From positions 157,438 to 211,565 of the forward strand of contig CAIUMM010000015.1 in assembly GCA_903900265.1 (NCBI GenBank): a DNA stretch of 54,128 nt, in the 5' to 3' direction. Positions 1 through 8,207 of this stretch are shown piece after piece; position 1 is the stretch's first letter, and each line of letters opens with the position of its first letter. Made by a program: the position numbers and the translations under genes. The notes below the pieces were generated by a model. The model saw only the letters and a program-made list of their open reading frames with translations, ran no database searches and was not told the DNA's origin. The stretch is from an uncultured Pseudomonadota bacterium. GTDB lineage: Bacteria > Myxococcota_A > UBA796 > SXON01.

Positions 1-755
1 GCGATCGTCGCGTACACCCCCTGCGCGTACATCGCGATCACGCCGATGCTGACGGGCAGATCCATGTGGAGGACGCGGTGGCGCAAGCCCGCCCAGGCGC
101 CGACGTACAGCGGCTCGGCGCACCAGAGCGCGATCGGCGTCGCGAGCGCGAGGCTGGTCCATTGGAACAAGCCTACAAAGCGCGGATCAATGCCGTCGAA
201 CCAGCCCGCATAGAGCGAGGCCGACAGCAGCATGATGTTCATCGAGCAGAAGCCGGCGACGCCGAGGCGGAGCAACAAGCCGCGATCGGGCTTGGCTTCT
301 CCGCTCAGTGGACGCGGCCGGTATCCCAGCATCGAGATGCGCCGGGCGATCGCGGGGAGGGCGATGCGGGACGGGTCCCAGTCGATGCGGGCGCGGCCGG
401 TGGCGTGGCTGACGGTCGCGGCTTGAACGCCCGGGGTCGCCAACAGCACCCGCTCGGTCACCCACACGCACGCCGAACAGGTCAGGCCGTCGATCGCGAG
501 GGTCACCGCGCAGCGATCGTCGCTGTGCTCGATGGCGACGGCGTCCCAGGCGGTGCTGTCCGCTTGTGGGCGTGGGGCGGGCGACTCGCGGCTCTCGTAG
601 TACGCGCCGAGGCCGGAGCCTTGGATGATCGCCGCTGCCATCTCGCATCCGCCGCAGCAGTACAGCGCTTGTTGGGCCGCGCTGCGCTCGATGGCCGCGC
701 CGCAGTGCGCACACCCCACCGCGATTGGGCCGGCCCCCCCGGCGGGCGCGGTCAT
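1..755 (-). CDS. ccoI: Copper-transporting P1B-type ATPase CcoI/FixI, N-terminal part (runs off window)
   Basis: Reading leftward from an ATG at 755, the frame stays open for 251 codons to the window edge. The N-terminus carries a Cys-rich metal-binding segment (CAHC near residue 15, then a CCGGC cluster near residue 33). An HMA-type domain with GLTCSACVW follows at about residues 86-150, and the first membrane segments come after it. This order is typical of FixI/CcoI ATPases, which deliver copper for assembly of the CuB site of cbb3 oxidase. The start overlaps the preceding stop (ATGA), so it is translationally coupled to the cco operon. The catalytic DKTGT and membrane CPC motifs would lie outside the window and cannot be checked. 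The truncation is the window edge, not a mutation. Confidence 0.88.
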   Translation of the reverse strand, partial: MTAPAGGAGPIAVGCAHCGAAIERSAAQQALYCCGGCEMAAAIIQGSGLGAYYESRESPAPRPQADSTAWDAVAIEHSDDRCAVTLAIDGLTCSACVWVTERVLLATPGVQAATVSHATGRARIDWDPSRIALPAIARRISMLGYRPRPLSGEAKPDRGLLLRLGVAGFCSMNIMLLSASLYAGWFDGIDPRFVGLFQWTSLALATPIALWCAEPLYVGAWAGLRHRVLHMDLPVSIGVIAMYAQGVYATI

Positions 756-895
756 CGCTCCGCAGCCACGTAGGTGGGATCCACGCGGTCGGCGTGCGTG
801 ATCGCGGTGTACATGAACAGCAGGTTGACGACCACGACGATGCCGAGCATCACGACGATGCCGATCGGCCATGTTGAAGGCGAAGATTTGTGCAT
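752..895 (-). CDS. CcoH/FixH-like mini protein (47 aa, single TM helix)
   Basis: A 47-residue ORF starts directly after the ccoG stop (TGA then ATG) and ends by overlapping the ccoI start. It has a WPIGIVV-type entry into one hydrophobic helix (about residues 9-31) with an Asn in the helix, followed by a short polar tail. Position between ccoG and ccoI and the helix pattern match the N-terminal anchor of FixH/CcoH, which binds the cbb3 complex during assembly. Normal FixH is about 150-170 residues with a periplasmic Ig-like domain, which is absent here. It could also be viewed as a CcoS-like small protein, but CcoS normally follows ccoI. The coupling on both sides argues that it is a real gene. 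Confidence 0.7.
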   Translation of the reverse strand: MHKSSPSTWPIGIVVMLGIVVVVNLLFMYTAITHADRVDPTYVAAER

Positions 896-2290
896 TCAAC
901 CCCCCGAGGTCTTGAAGGTCGTGGCCAGCGTGATCGCGTCATCGCCGCCCGCGACCGTGAGCATCAGCGGCAGCGTGCGCGCCCCGCTGGTGTGCGGCGG
1001 GATGCGTACGATCACCGGCATCACAACAGTTTTTCCTGGCTCGACCACCACCGCCGGCGCGGTGATCTCTGCGCTGCTCGGCATCTCCGACATGGTCACT
1101 TCGTAGCGGTTCGGCACGTGCTCGTTGTTGGTCAGCTGCAGCAAGTAGGTGTTGCGCGTCCACCCGTCCGGGTCGATGACGTAGAGCATCCCCGGGGCGC
1201 GATCGAGGTTCGCGGCGATGTGGTGATGCTCGGCCAGCAGCATCCCGAAGGAGCCGAGGATCACCGCGAGCAGTACGCCGTAGGCCAAGGTGCGCGGGCG
1301 GAACACCGAAGCGGGCTGCAGCGCGGTGTAGCCGACCAGCGCGGGCCCCACGTTGGGGTCTTTCTCCCGCAGCTTGGCGAACACGTCCTCGCAGGCGTCG
1401 ACGCAGCGCGCACAGCTGATGCACTCCAGCTGAAACCCGCCGCGAATGTCGATGCCCTGCGGACACACCGCAACGCACTTCTTGCAATCGATGCACGCGC
1501 CGGTTTGAGGCACGCTTGCCTGAATCGGCGGGTTTTTTGCCGGTACGGCGCGACGGGGCTCCCCGCGCAGATCGTCGTACGCGACGACGAGGCTCTCGGT
1601 GTCGGTCAGCGCGCCCTGAAAGCGTGCATACGGGCACAGGTAGTTGCAGAATTGCTCCCGGAACCACGTGAAGTCGACGAACATCCCCAAGGCCAACACG
1701 CCGGTGAGGCCGTAGGAGACCGGCGAGGCCTGTCCGCCCCAGATCACGCGGGCGCCGACGAACCAGGTCATGAAGGCCATCGCGACCGTCGCGGCGACGA
1801 GCGCGAAGGCGGTCCATTTGGCGCCGCGGCGCCAGACCTTGTCCCACAAGCGTGCGCCGCCGATGGACCGGCTCCAGGGCAGCCTGTCGCGCGCCATCCG
1901 AAGGCTGCGGCTGCCCTCCAGCCAGGACTCGATGGGCCGGATCCACTCCTCCAAAAATACTGTCTGCGGGCACGCGTACCCGCACCAAAGCCGACCGTAG
2001 AGCGCGGTGAACAGGAACAGGGTGAACGCCGCTGCGAGGCCCATCAGCACGAGCAGAATGGTGTCCTGCGCCGTAAAGACGCCGCCCATCGCATAGAGGC
2101 GTCGAGCCGGGAGGTCGATGCGCACCGCAGGCCTACCGGCCACGGTGATCCACGGCACCACCACGAGGATCACCTGCAGCGCGCGTCCGGTCCAACGGTG
2201 GATCTGCTGGTATGTGCCTTTCACATCCAGCGCGTAGATCCATCGCCGTTGTCCGCGCTCTGCGGATTGCTCCGGGGGTTGAGGCGTCAT
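896..2290 (-). CDS. ccoG: Cytochrome c oxidase accessory protein CcoG (polyferredoxin FixG)
   Basis: The product is 464 aa. The N-terminus has several membrane helices with a CGYACPQTVF motif. Two ferredoxin-type 4Fe-4S clusters lie near residues 262-305 (CIDCKKCVAVCP and CISCARCVDAC). The last roughly 110 residues form the periplasmic Ig-like FixG C-terminal domain. CcoG is a membrane iron-sulfur protein, reported in other bacteria to reduce copper for cbb3 oxidase assembly. The ATG overlaps the ccoP stop (ATGA), fixing the start. The length is typical of the family. Confidence 0.95.
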   Translation of the reverse strand: MTPQPPEQSAERGQRRWIYALDVKGTYQQIHRWTGRALQVILVVVPWITVAGRPAVRIDLPARRLYAMGGVFTAQDTILLVLMGLAAAFTLFLFTALYGRLWCGYACPQTVFLEEWIRPIESWLEGSRSLRMARDRLPWSRSIGGARLWDKVWRRGAKWTAFALVAATVAMAFMTWFVGARVIWGGQASPVSYGLTGVLALGMFVDFTWFREQFCNYLCPYARFQGALTDTESLVVAYDDLRGEPRRAVPAKNPPIQASVPQTGACIDCKKCVAVCPQGIDIRGGFQLECISCARCVDACEDVFAKLREKDPNVGPALVGYTALQPASVFRPRTLAYGVLLAVILGSFGMLLAEHHHIAANLDRAPGMLYVIDPDGWTRNTYLLQLTNNEHVPNRYEVTMSEMPSSAEITAPAVVVEPGKTVVMPVIVRIPPHTSGARTLPLMLTVAGGDDAITLATTFKTSGG

Positions 2291-2787
2291 TACTCGCCAC
2301 CTCCCGCTTCATGCACATAGGCGGCGACCTGGGCGATCTTCTGCGGTCCGAGGATGGGCCCCCAGGTGATCATGCCCTTCTCCGGCACGCCGGTGGTGAT
2401 GGTCTTTTCGATGTCGGGCAACCGACCCCCGTGGATCCACGTGTGGTCGGTGAGATCGGGCCCCACGCCCCCATGCAGATCCGCCCCGTGGCAGCCTACG
2501 CAGTTGGCGCCAAAGATCGCCTTCCCGGCTTCGATCGCCTCCGGGCCGGACGCCGAGCCCGCCACAACGGCGGCGGGCTTGGGCGCGGCCTCGAGCTCCG
2601 CGGTGTACTCCTTGACCTGCGAACGGTGCGATATGAAGTGGTAGTCAACGGTGTACAACACCCCAAAGACCACGGTGAACGCAAACAGTCCGAGCCACCA
2701 CGCAGGGAGCGCGTTGTCGTATTCTTCGATGCCATCGGCCTCATCGCTGTGACCGAGGATCTGGTCGGGGACGTATTTGTCAGACAT
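2290..2787 (-). CDS. ccoP: cbb3-type cytochrome c oxidase subunit CcoP, mono-heme form
   Basis: The product is 165 aa, with an N-terminal FixP-type segment (EEYDNALPAWW then a TM helix at about 29-47). A short linker leads to one cytochrome c domain with CVGCH at 96-100 and a likely Met axial ligand in KGMITWGP (M139). Canonical CcoP is about 290 residues with two CxxCH sites; only one is present here. CcoP passes electrons from soluble cytochromes to CcoO/CcoN. The start at 2787 has a good GGAGGA ribosome site, and an upstream in-frame extension has no support. It overlaps ccoQ upstream and ccoG downstream. Confidence 0.93.
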   Translation of the reverse strand: MSDKYVPDQILGHSDEADGIEEYDNALPAWWLGLFAFTVVFGVLYTVDYHFISHRSQVKEYTAELEAAPKPAAVVAGSASGPEAIEAGKAIFGANCVGCHGADLHGGVGPDLTDHTWIHGGRLPDIEKTITTGVPEKGMITWGPILGPQKIAQVAAYVHEAGGGE

Positions 2788-2948
2788 CAATCCTCCAAAG
2801 GCAGACGCGCTGCGGCGTCCATGTTGGCGCGATTGGACGGCAACCAGGCCCAGGTCGCCCAGCCGGCAAAACACGCGAGAAAGAGCACCGTCATCGCACC
2901 CATGACCTGACCAAGAAACGGGTCGGTCGCTACGTCGGGGATGTTCAT
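2787..2948 (-). CDS. ccoQ: cbb3-type oxidase small subunit CcoQ/FixQ
   Basis: This is a 53-residue single-span protein with a helix at about 16-36 and a C-terminus AARLPLED, very close to the hallmark ending of CcoQ/FixQ. CcoQ stabilises the interaction of CcoP with the CcoNO core. The ATG overlaps the ccoO stop (ATGA) and its TGA overlaps the ccoP ATG, so the gene is coupled on both sides. Confidence 0.88.
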   Translation of the reverse strand: MNIPDVATDPFLGQVMGAMTVLFLACFAGWATWAWLPSNRANMDAAARLPLED

Positions 2949-3616
2949 GGTTGATCCTTGTAGAGGTTCTTCCCGTCGAGGCCCATGTGTTGGAGATAGG
3001 CGATCATCGCGACGATCTCCCGGTCGGGATCGGTCTGGATCTTTGCGCTCGCGAGCCGGGTGGTGATGCCGGCAGCTTGCGTGGCCATCGCCGCGGCGAC
3101 GTCCAGATCGGCCGGGTAGGGGCTGCCGAGGGTGCGCAGGGCGTTGACCGAGGCTTGTACGTCGGCAGGATCCACGCGGTTTTCGTGCAGCCAGCTGTAG
3201 GAGGGCATGATCGAGCCGGGCGAGGTGCTGCGCGGGTCACGCATGTGCTCGAAGTGCCACGCATCCGGGTACTTGCCGCCTACGCGCATCAGATCGGGGC
3301 CGATGCGCCGCGAGCCCAGCTGAAAAGGACGGTCGAAGGCGTACTCGTTGGCGCGGGACCACGTGCCGTAGCGCAGGGTCTCCGCGTGCAGCGGGCGCAC
3401 CATCTGCGAGTGACAGTTGTAGCAGCCCTCGCGGATGTAGATGTCGCGGCCGGCCACCTCCAGAGGGGTGTAGGGCGTGATGCCGGTGGTGTCGAGCGGC
3501 GTCATAAACATCGGCGCAATCTCGACGATGCCTCCGATGGAGATCGCCACGGTGGTGAGGCCGGCGAACAGCGCGCTGCGGTGTTCGAGGGCGGTGCGGT
3601 GCCAGGATTCGGCCAT
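2945..3616 (-). CDS. ccoO: cbb3-type cytochrome c oxidase mono-heme subunit CcoO
   Basis: The product is 223 aa. An N-terminal TM helix (about residues 14-33) anchors a periplasmic cytochrome c domain with heme site CYNCH at 65-69, followed by SQMVRP. The PGSIMPSY segment supplies the expected Met axial ligand. The C-terminal region MIAYLQHMGLDGKNLY is typical of FixO. CcoO carries electrons from CcoP to the catalytic subunit. It starts 1 nt after the ccoN stop. Confidence 0.96.
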   Translation of the reverse strand: MAESWHRTALEHRSALFAGLTTVAISIGGIVEIAPMFMTPLDTTGITPYTPLEVAGRDIYIREGCYNCHSQMVRPLHAETLRYGTWSRANEYAFDRPFQLGSRRIGPDLMRVGGKYPDAWHFEHMRDPRSTSPGSIMPSYSWLHENRVDPADVQASVNALRTLGSPYPADLDVAAAMATQAAGITTRLASAKIQTDPDREIVAMIAYLQHMGLDGKNLYKDQP

Positions 3617-3617
3617 T

Positions 3618-5066
3618 TCAGGCTCCCACTACAGCGGTTGCTTCAGGGTTTTCAGTGACCGCAGGCGCTGCTGGGGAGCGGGCGGTCTTGTACAGGTTCC
3701 AGGCGCAGACACACACGCCGACGAGGTACAGCGTTCCCCCCGTGAAGCGAATCCAATAGAACGGGTTCAGAACCTTCACGGTGTCGACGAAGTTCGGGTA
3801 TTGAAGCAGGCCACTCTCATCGAGGGCGCGCCACATCAGGCCCTGTGTCACCCCGGCGGTCCACATCGCGACGATGTACAGGACGATCCCGGTGGAAGCC
3901 AGCCAGAAGTGCGTCGTGGCCAGGGAGACGCTGTGCAGCGGGCGCTCCCAGACGCGGGGAGCCATGTAGTACAGCATCCCGAACACACTCATGCCTACCC
4001 AACCCAAGGCGCCCGAGTGTACGTGGGCGATGGTCCAGTCGGTGTAGTGCGAGAGCGCGTTCACCGAGCGGATCGACATCATCGGCCCTTCGAAGGTGCT
4101 CATGCCGTAGAACGTGATCCCCGAGACGAAGAACTTGAGGATGGGATCCTCGCGGAGCTGTCCCCAGGCGCCGCGCAGCGTCAGCAAACCGTTCAGCATG
4201 CCGCCCCAGCTGGGGGCCAGCAGCGCGAGGCTGAACACCATACCGACGGTCTGGGCCCAGTCCGGCAGCGCCGAGTAGAGCAGATGGTGGGGGCCGGCCC
4301 AGATGTAGAGGAACACCAACGCCCAGAAGTGGATGATCGAGAGCCGGTAGCTGTACACAGGCTTGTTCGCTGCTTTAGGCAGGAAGTAGTACATCAAGCC
4401 CAGAATCGGGGTGGTCAGTAGGAAACCCACCGCGTTGTGGCCGTACCACCACTGTACCAACGCATCGGTCATGCCTGCGTAGATCGGGTACGAGCGCGTG
4501 AGCGTCGCCGGCAGTGCGAGGTTGTTGACCACGTGCAGCACGGTGATGGTGATGACCATCGACATGTAGAACCAGATCGCGACGTACAGGTGCTTGACCT
4601 TGCGGATCGCGATGGTGCCGAAGAAGTTGGCGGCGAAGGCCAGCCAGACCACGGCGATCGCCAGATCGATCGGCCAGATCAGCTCGGCGTACTCCTTGCC
4701 TTCGGTGTAGCCAAGCGGGAGGGTCACCGCCGCGGAGACGATGATCGCTTGCCAGCCCCAGAAGTGCACCGCCGACAGCTTGTCGGACCACATGCGCACC
4801 TTCAACAAGCGCTGCATCGAGTAGTAGATGCCCGAGAACAACGCGTTCCCGGTGAACGCAAAGATCACCGCGTTGGTGTGCAGCGGGCGGAGTCGGCCGA
4901 AGCTCGTCCAGGGCAGTCCCAGATTGGCTGGCCAATACGCAAGCTGCAACGCGATGATGACGCCGACGAGCATCCCCACGATGCCCCAGAGGAGCGTCGC
5001 GATGATGAATCGCTTGACGATGACGTTGTCGTAGTCCGGACGGAGCAAGAGCGGCGGTGATTCCAT
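3618..5066 (-). CDS. ccoN: cbb3-type cytochrome c oxidase catalytic subunit CcoN
   Basis: The product is 482 aa, the usual CcoN length, with about 12 TM helices. Heme and copper ligand segments typical of C-type heme-copper oxidases are visible ([44 protein letters not shown]). CcoN reduces O2 at the heme b3-CuB centre. The start ATG at 5066 (MESPPLLL) is chosen because the family homology begins here. A 103-codon upstream extension in the same frame looks non-coding and contains the sigma-54 promoter. Transcription from that promoter would begin only a few nucleotides before this ATG, so the message would be almost leaderless. Confidence 0.95.
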   Translation of the reverse strand: MESPPLLLRPDYDNVIVKRFIIATLLWGIVGMLVGVIIALQLAYWPANLGLPWTSFGRLRPLHTNAVIFAFTGNALFSGIYYSMQRLLKVRMWSDKLSAVHFWGWQAIIVSAAVTLPLGYTEGKEYAELIWPIDLAIAVVWLAFAANFFGTIAIRKVKHLYVAIWFYMSMVITITVLHVVNNLALPATLTRSYPIYAGMTDALVQWWYGHNAVGFLLTTPILGLMYYFLPKAANKPVYSYRLSIIHFWALVFLYIWAGPHHLLYSALPDWAQTVGMVFSLALLAPSWGGMLNGLLTLRGAWGQLREDPILKFFVSGITFYGMSTFEGPMMSIRSVNALSHYTDWTIAHVHSGALGWVGMSVFGMLYYMAPRVWERPLHSVSLATTHFWLASTGIVLYIVAMWTAGVTQGLMWRALDESGLLQYPNFVDTVKVLNPFYWIRFTGGTLYLVGVCVCAWNLYKTARSPAAPAVTENPEATAVVGA

Positions 5067-5078
5067 GGCCGGCGGTTG

Positions 5079-5094
5079 AGCAAGCCTCGTGCCA
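5079..5094 (-). promoter_or_regulatory. Sigma-54 (-24/-12) promoter for the cco operon
   Basis: On the minus strand the sequence reads TGGCACG-AGGC-TTGCT, an essentially perfect match to the RpoN consensus TGGCACRNNNNTTGCW. The predicted start site is about 12 nt downstream, near 5068, two to three bases before the ccoN ATG. An NtrC-family activator is encoded 1.7 kb away. Confidence 0.85.
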
Positions 5095-5200
5095 CGTTCC
5101 GGATTCGGGCGACAACGTCGGCTGCACCTACGCGATTTGGGGTGGGCGACCTCGCGCGCCCGTGTCGGAAAAGGCACGCTGGGTACAGGCACACAGGGGG

Positions 5201-5216
5201 TGTGTTGAAATACACA
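5201..5216. promoter_or_regulatory. Candidate activator binding palindrome (UAS)
   Basis: TGTGT-TGAAAT-ACACA is an inverted repeat with 5-bp arms. It lies about 107 bp upstream of the ccoN sigma-54 promoter, a usual distance for NtrC-family enhancer sites, and also upstream of the kinase start at 5283. The assignment to the local response regulator is inference. Confidence 0.4.
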
Positions 5217-5282
5217 GCCCGGTTGCATCCATTCACCGTCATGGATTGCCACGCCGCACCGAGCGGGCGGATACGGGGGGAC

Positions 5283-6755
5283 ATGCATCCTTTTGACGAG
5301 ATGAAGGCGTGGGTACAGTTCGCTCCCGAGGACGAGGTCTTGCTGCGGGGCTTCTTGCCGGTGGTGACGCCGCATCTCACCGCCTTGTCCGAGCTATTTT
5401 ACGCCCGCATCCAGTTGAGCCCGGGCGCTTCGGCGGTCTTGAAGGATGATGCGCAGATCGCACGCCTGAAGGGCACCCTTAGCCAATGGGCGTTGGAGCT
5501 GGTCAGCGGCCCGTGGGACGACGCCTACTACAAGCGCCGCGAGCGCATCGGTCGCATGCATGTGCAGGTTGGACTGCACTCTCGGTACATGTTCACCGCG
5601 ATGAACGTGTACCGCGACGCGATGTGCCGCATTGCATCGGAATATTCCGATCCTGCTTTGGGCCGGCTGACCTGCTGCAGCATCTCGAAGGTCGCCGACA
5701 TGGATCTGGCGATCATGACCGGTACCTTTCTGGAGAGCAGCGAGCGTAGGCAGGTTTCGACGCTGCAAGACCTGTTGATCTCGCAGATGCCGGTCACGGT
5801 GCTGCTGATCGACGGCGATGGGCGAGTGGCTGCGGCGACGCGCCCGGGGATTCGCTTGTTCGGCGATACGCCGGTGATTGGTCGGCATTGGATGGACGCG
5901 CTCCCTGCGCCGCTGGTCCGCGCGGCCGATCTCGATGCCGTGCTGCAGCGCGCGCTCGAATCGGGCCGCGAGATCGCGCTCCCCCGGGTCGATGTGCGCT
6001 TAGAAGGCGAAGATCGCAACTTTCATCTCTCGGTTGTGCCGCTGGATCCCACTCGTGCGCTGCTGCACGTCGAGGAGCTCACCGAAGCGGTGCGCACCGA
6101 AGGGCGTTTGGTGCGCGCGGAGTCGCTCGCGCAGCTCGGCGCCTTGTCGGCCGCGGTCGCGCATGAGCTGCGAAACCCGCTGGCAGGCATCTCAGGGGCG
6201 ATCCAGGTGATCTCTCGTTCGTTGCCTGAGACCGACAAGCACAAGCCGGTGATGGTGAAGGTCGAGCAGCAGGTGCGCCGGCTCGACAGCCTCGTCACCG
6301 ATCTGCTGGATTTCGCCCGGCCCGCAGAGGCCAAGCGTGCCAAGGTGCGGCTCGACGAGGTCGCGTTGTTGGTCATTGACCTTGTGCAGCGCGACCACCC
6401 CTTGGTGGACTTACGCACCACCGGCGAGGGCGAGGTCATGGCGGACGCCAACCTGGTGCAGCAGGTGCTGCTCAACCTCGTGCTCAACGCCGTTCAGGCC
6501 ATGGACGGCGGGGCTGGACACGCTGTTCATCTGCGCGTGCGCGACGGGTCGGTGCTCGTGAACGACGACGGTCCCGGGATCCCCGAGGAGAACGTCGAAA
6601 AGATCTTCTCTCCGTTCTTCACCACGCGCACGCGGGGGACCGGCCTCGGGCTGGCGATCTGCAGGCAAGCGACCGCTGCGATGGGCGGCTCCCTGACGCT
6701 CTCGACCGGCGATCTGCGCGGCGCCGCGTTCCTGCTGGAGCTACCGCTTGTCTGA
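5283..6755 (+). CDS. Globin-coupled sensor histidine kinase
   Basis: The product is 490 aa. Residues about 1-155 form a protoglobin-type sensor; the proximal heme His is H93 in [11 protein letters not shown]. Residues about 160-270 look PAS-like. The kinase core has an H-box AHELRNPL with phospho-acceptor H294, an N-box [17 protein letters not shown] and GTGLGLAI. No membrane helix is seen, so it is a cytoplasmic sensor. Heme-bound O2 (or NO/CO) is the expected ligand, which fits its place between the cbb3 operon and a sigma-54 regulator. The start at 5283 has a GGGGGG ribosome site; earlier in-frame ATGs (5076, 5241) lack one and precede the globin homology. Its 3' end overlaps the convergent regulator gene by 15 bp. 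Confidence 0.9.
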   Translation: MHPFDEMKAWVQFAPEDEVLLRGFLPVVTPHLTALSELFYARIQLSPGASAVLKDDAQIARLKGTLSQWALELVSGPWDDAYYKRRERIGRMHVQVGLHSRYMFTAMNVYRDAMCRIASEYSDPALGRLTCCSISKVADMDLAIMTGTFLESSERRQVSTLQDLLISQMPVTVLLIDGDGRVAAATRPGIRLFGDTPVIGRHWMDALPAPLVRAADLDAVLQRALESGREIALPRVDVRLEGEDRNFHLSVVPLDPTRALLHVEELTEAVRTEGRLVRAESLAQLGALSAAVAHELRNPLAGISGAIQVISRSLPETDKHKPVMVKVEQQVRRLDSLVTDLLDFARPAEAKRAKVRLDEVALLVIDLVQRDHPLVDLRTTGEGEVMADANLVQQVLLNLVLNAVQAMDGGAGHAVHLRVRDGSVLVNDDGPGIPEENVEKIFSPFFTTRTRGTGLGLAICRQATAAMGGSLTLSTGDLRGAAFLLELPLV

Positions 6756-8102
6756 GTGCTCCATCCGATAGCGCAGGGCATATCGGGAGATTCCTAACAG
6801 CCGGGCAGCAGCGGATTGATTGCCGCCAGCGCGCTCCAAGGCCTGCCGCACGAGGTCGGCCTCGAGCGCCTCGAGGTTGACCCCCTGCTCCGGCAGCGTG
6901 AACACGCGCTGCTGCGGATCGCCGCTCGTGGTCACCACGCGGATCTCCGCAGGGAGATCCCCGGGTTCGATCACGTCGCCCGGCAGCAGGATCACCGTGC
7001 GTTCGATGACGTTGCGCAGCTCCCGAACGTTGCCGGGCCAGCGATAGGCGGCGAGCAGCTCCATCGCCTTGGCGTTGGTCCCGCGGACCGCGCGTCCAAA
7101 GGTCTTGTTCAAACGCTCGATAAAGTATTGCACGAGCGCGGGGATGTCCTCGCGCCGCTCGCGCAGCGCGGGCACCTCGATCGGCACCACGTGGAGCCGG
7201 AAGAACAGGTCTTCCCGAAAACGACCGGCTTTCGCTTCGTCGCGCAGGTTGCGGTTGGTCGCGGTGACGATCGCGGCGTTGAGCGGGATGTCCGCCACGC
7301 CGCCGACCCGGCGGAACTTCCGGTTCTCCAACGCCCGTAAGAGCTTGGACTGCATCGTGAGCGGCAGCTCACCGATCTCGTCGAGGAAGATCACGCCGCC
7401 GGCCGCGACCTCGAAGAGCCCGCGCTTGGTCGCGCGTGCGTCGGTGAACGCGCCGCGTTCATGCCCGAAGAGCTCGCTCTCCATCAGCTGCTCGGGCAGC
7501 GAGGTGCAGTCGATCTCCATGTAGGGCTGGCCGCTTCGCGGGCCGCGGCTGTGAATGGCGCGGGCAACCAGATCTTTTCCGGTGCCGCTCTCCCCCTGGA
7601 TCAGCACGGTGGGCGCATCGACCCGCTCCAGCCGGCGCAGCGTCTCGAAGAGATGCAGCATCGCGGGAGACTGCCCGATGATGTCCGCGTAGTTCTGATG
7701 TTTCTGGGTGCGTAAGTAGTGGACCTCGCGCTTGAGGCGGTGCTCGGCGATCGCGCGCTTTACGGCGATGCTGACCTCGCGCAGATCGAAAGGCTTTGTG
7801 AGATAGCCGCACGCGCCGAGGCGCGTGGCTTCAATCGCGCTTTCTACGCCTCCATGGGCGGTGATCATGATCACCGGGAGGTCGTGGTCGGACTCACGCA
7901 GCGCTCGCAGCGCCGTCAGTCCGTCCATCACCGGCATCTTGAGGTCCATCACCAGCACGGCAGGTGCGTGGTCCCGGACGGCGTTCAGGGCTTGTTGGCC
8001 GTTCTCAGCCGCTACGGTGCGGTAGCCTTCTTGTTCGAGGTGTTCACAGAGCGACCACCGGATCAGCTCTTCGTCGTCGCAAATAAGGATCGTGTCCGAC
8101 AT
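6741..8102 (-). CDS. NtrC-family sigma-54 response regulator
   Basis: The product is 453 aa. The receiver domain spans residues 1-120 with acidic pair D9/D10 and phospho-acceptor D53 (VMDLKMP). The AAA+ domain, about 145-380, has Walker A GESGTGKD, the sigma-54 contact loop as GAFTDA (a natural variant of GAFTGA), Walker B FLDEIGE and the arginine-finger region. The C-terminal Fis-type helix-turn-helix (GGNQSAAARLLGISRYALRYRM) ends the protein. It is the likely partner of the adjacent globin-coupled kinase and the activator of the two flanking sigma-54 promoters, by proximity and promoter type. It is transcribed convergently with the kinase. Confidence 0.94.
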   Translation of the reverse strand: MSDTILICDDEELIRWSLCEHLEQEGYRTVAAENGQQALNAVRDHAPAVLVMDLKMPVMDGLTALRALRESDHDLPVIMITAHGGVESAIEATRLGACGYLTKPFDLREVSIAVKRAIAEHRLKREVHYLRTQKHQNYADIIGQSPAMLHLFETLRRLERVDAPTVLIQGESGTGKDLVARAIHSRGPRSGQPYMEIDCTSLPEQLMESELFGHERGAFTDARATKRGLFEVAAGGVIFLDEIGELPLTMQSKLLRALENRKFRRVGGVADIPLNAAIVTATNRNLRDEAKAGRFREDLFFRLHVVPIEVPALRERREDIPALVQYFIERLNKTFGRAVRGTNAKAMELLAAYRWPGNVRELRNVIERTVILLPGDVIEPGDLPAEIRVVTTSGDPQQRVFTLPEQGVNLEALEADLVRQALERAGGNQSAAARLLGISRYALRYRMEHSDKR

Positions 8103-8179
8103 GGTGGCAGGCGCCCGGGGGGTGTGAGCAATAGCCCACTTTTAGCGGGGGCGCGGAAATTCGTCTCCCAAATCGCCCG

Positions 8180-8195
8180 TGGCACGCAACTTGCT
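8180..8195 (+). promoter_or_regulatory. Sigma-54 (-24/-12) promoter for the 8208-9522 operon
   Basis: The sequence TGGCACG-CAAC-TTGCT matches the RpoN consensus. The predicted start site is near 8206, one or two bases before the ATG at 8208, mirroring the arrangement at ccoN. A weak partial match to the 5201 palindrome lies at 8123-8138. Confidence 0.82.
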
Positions 8196-8207
8196 TCACT
8201 GCAGTTC

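Noticed and set aside
1..755. ccoI as a truncated pseudogene
   Set aside because: The frame is open to the window edge with all expected N-terminal motifs, so the truncation is only the window boundary.
890..2320. 476-codon plus-strand frame opposite ccoG
   Set aside because: Its translation lacks any motif and mirrors the conserved ccoG gene; it is a high-GC shadow.
5067..5282. Search for an FNR/Anr box (TTGAT-N4-ATCAA) in the ccoN promoter region
   Set aside because: None was found; control is better explained by the sigma-54 promoter.
5067..5375. 103-codon N-terminal extension of ccoN
   Set aside because: It reads through the sigma-54 promoter and the start of the divergent kinase gene and has no similarity to CcoN.
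7441..7480. Possible defective sigma-54 contact motif (GAFTDA instead of GAFTGA) in the regulator
   Set aside because: GAFTDA is a natural variant seen in many NtrC-family proteins, and two strong sigma-54 promoters lie nearby, so loss of function is unlikely.
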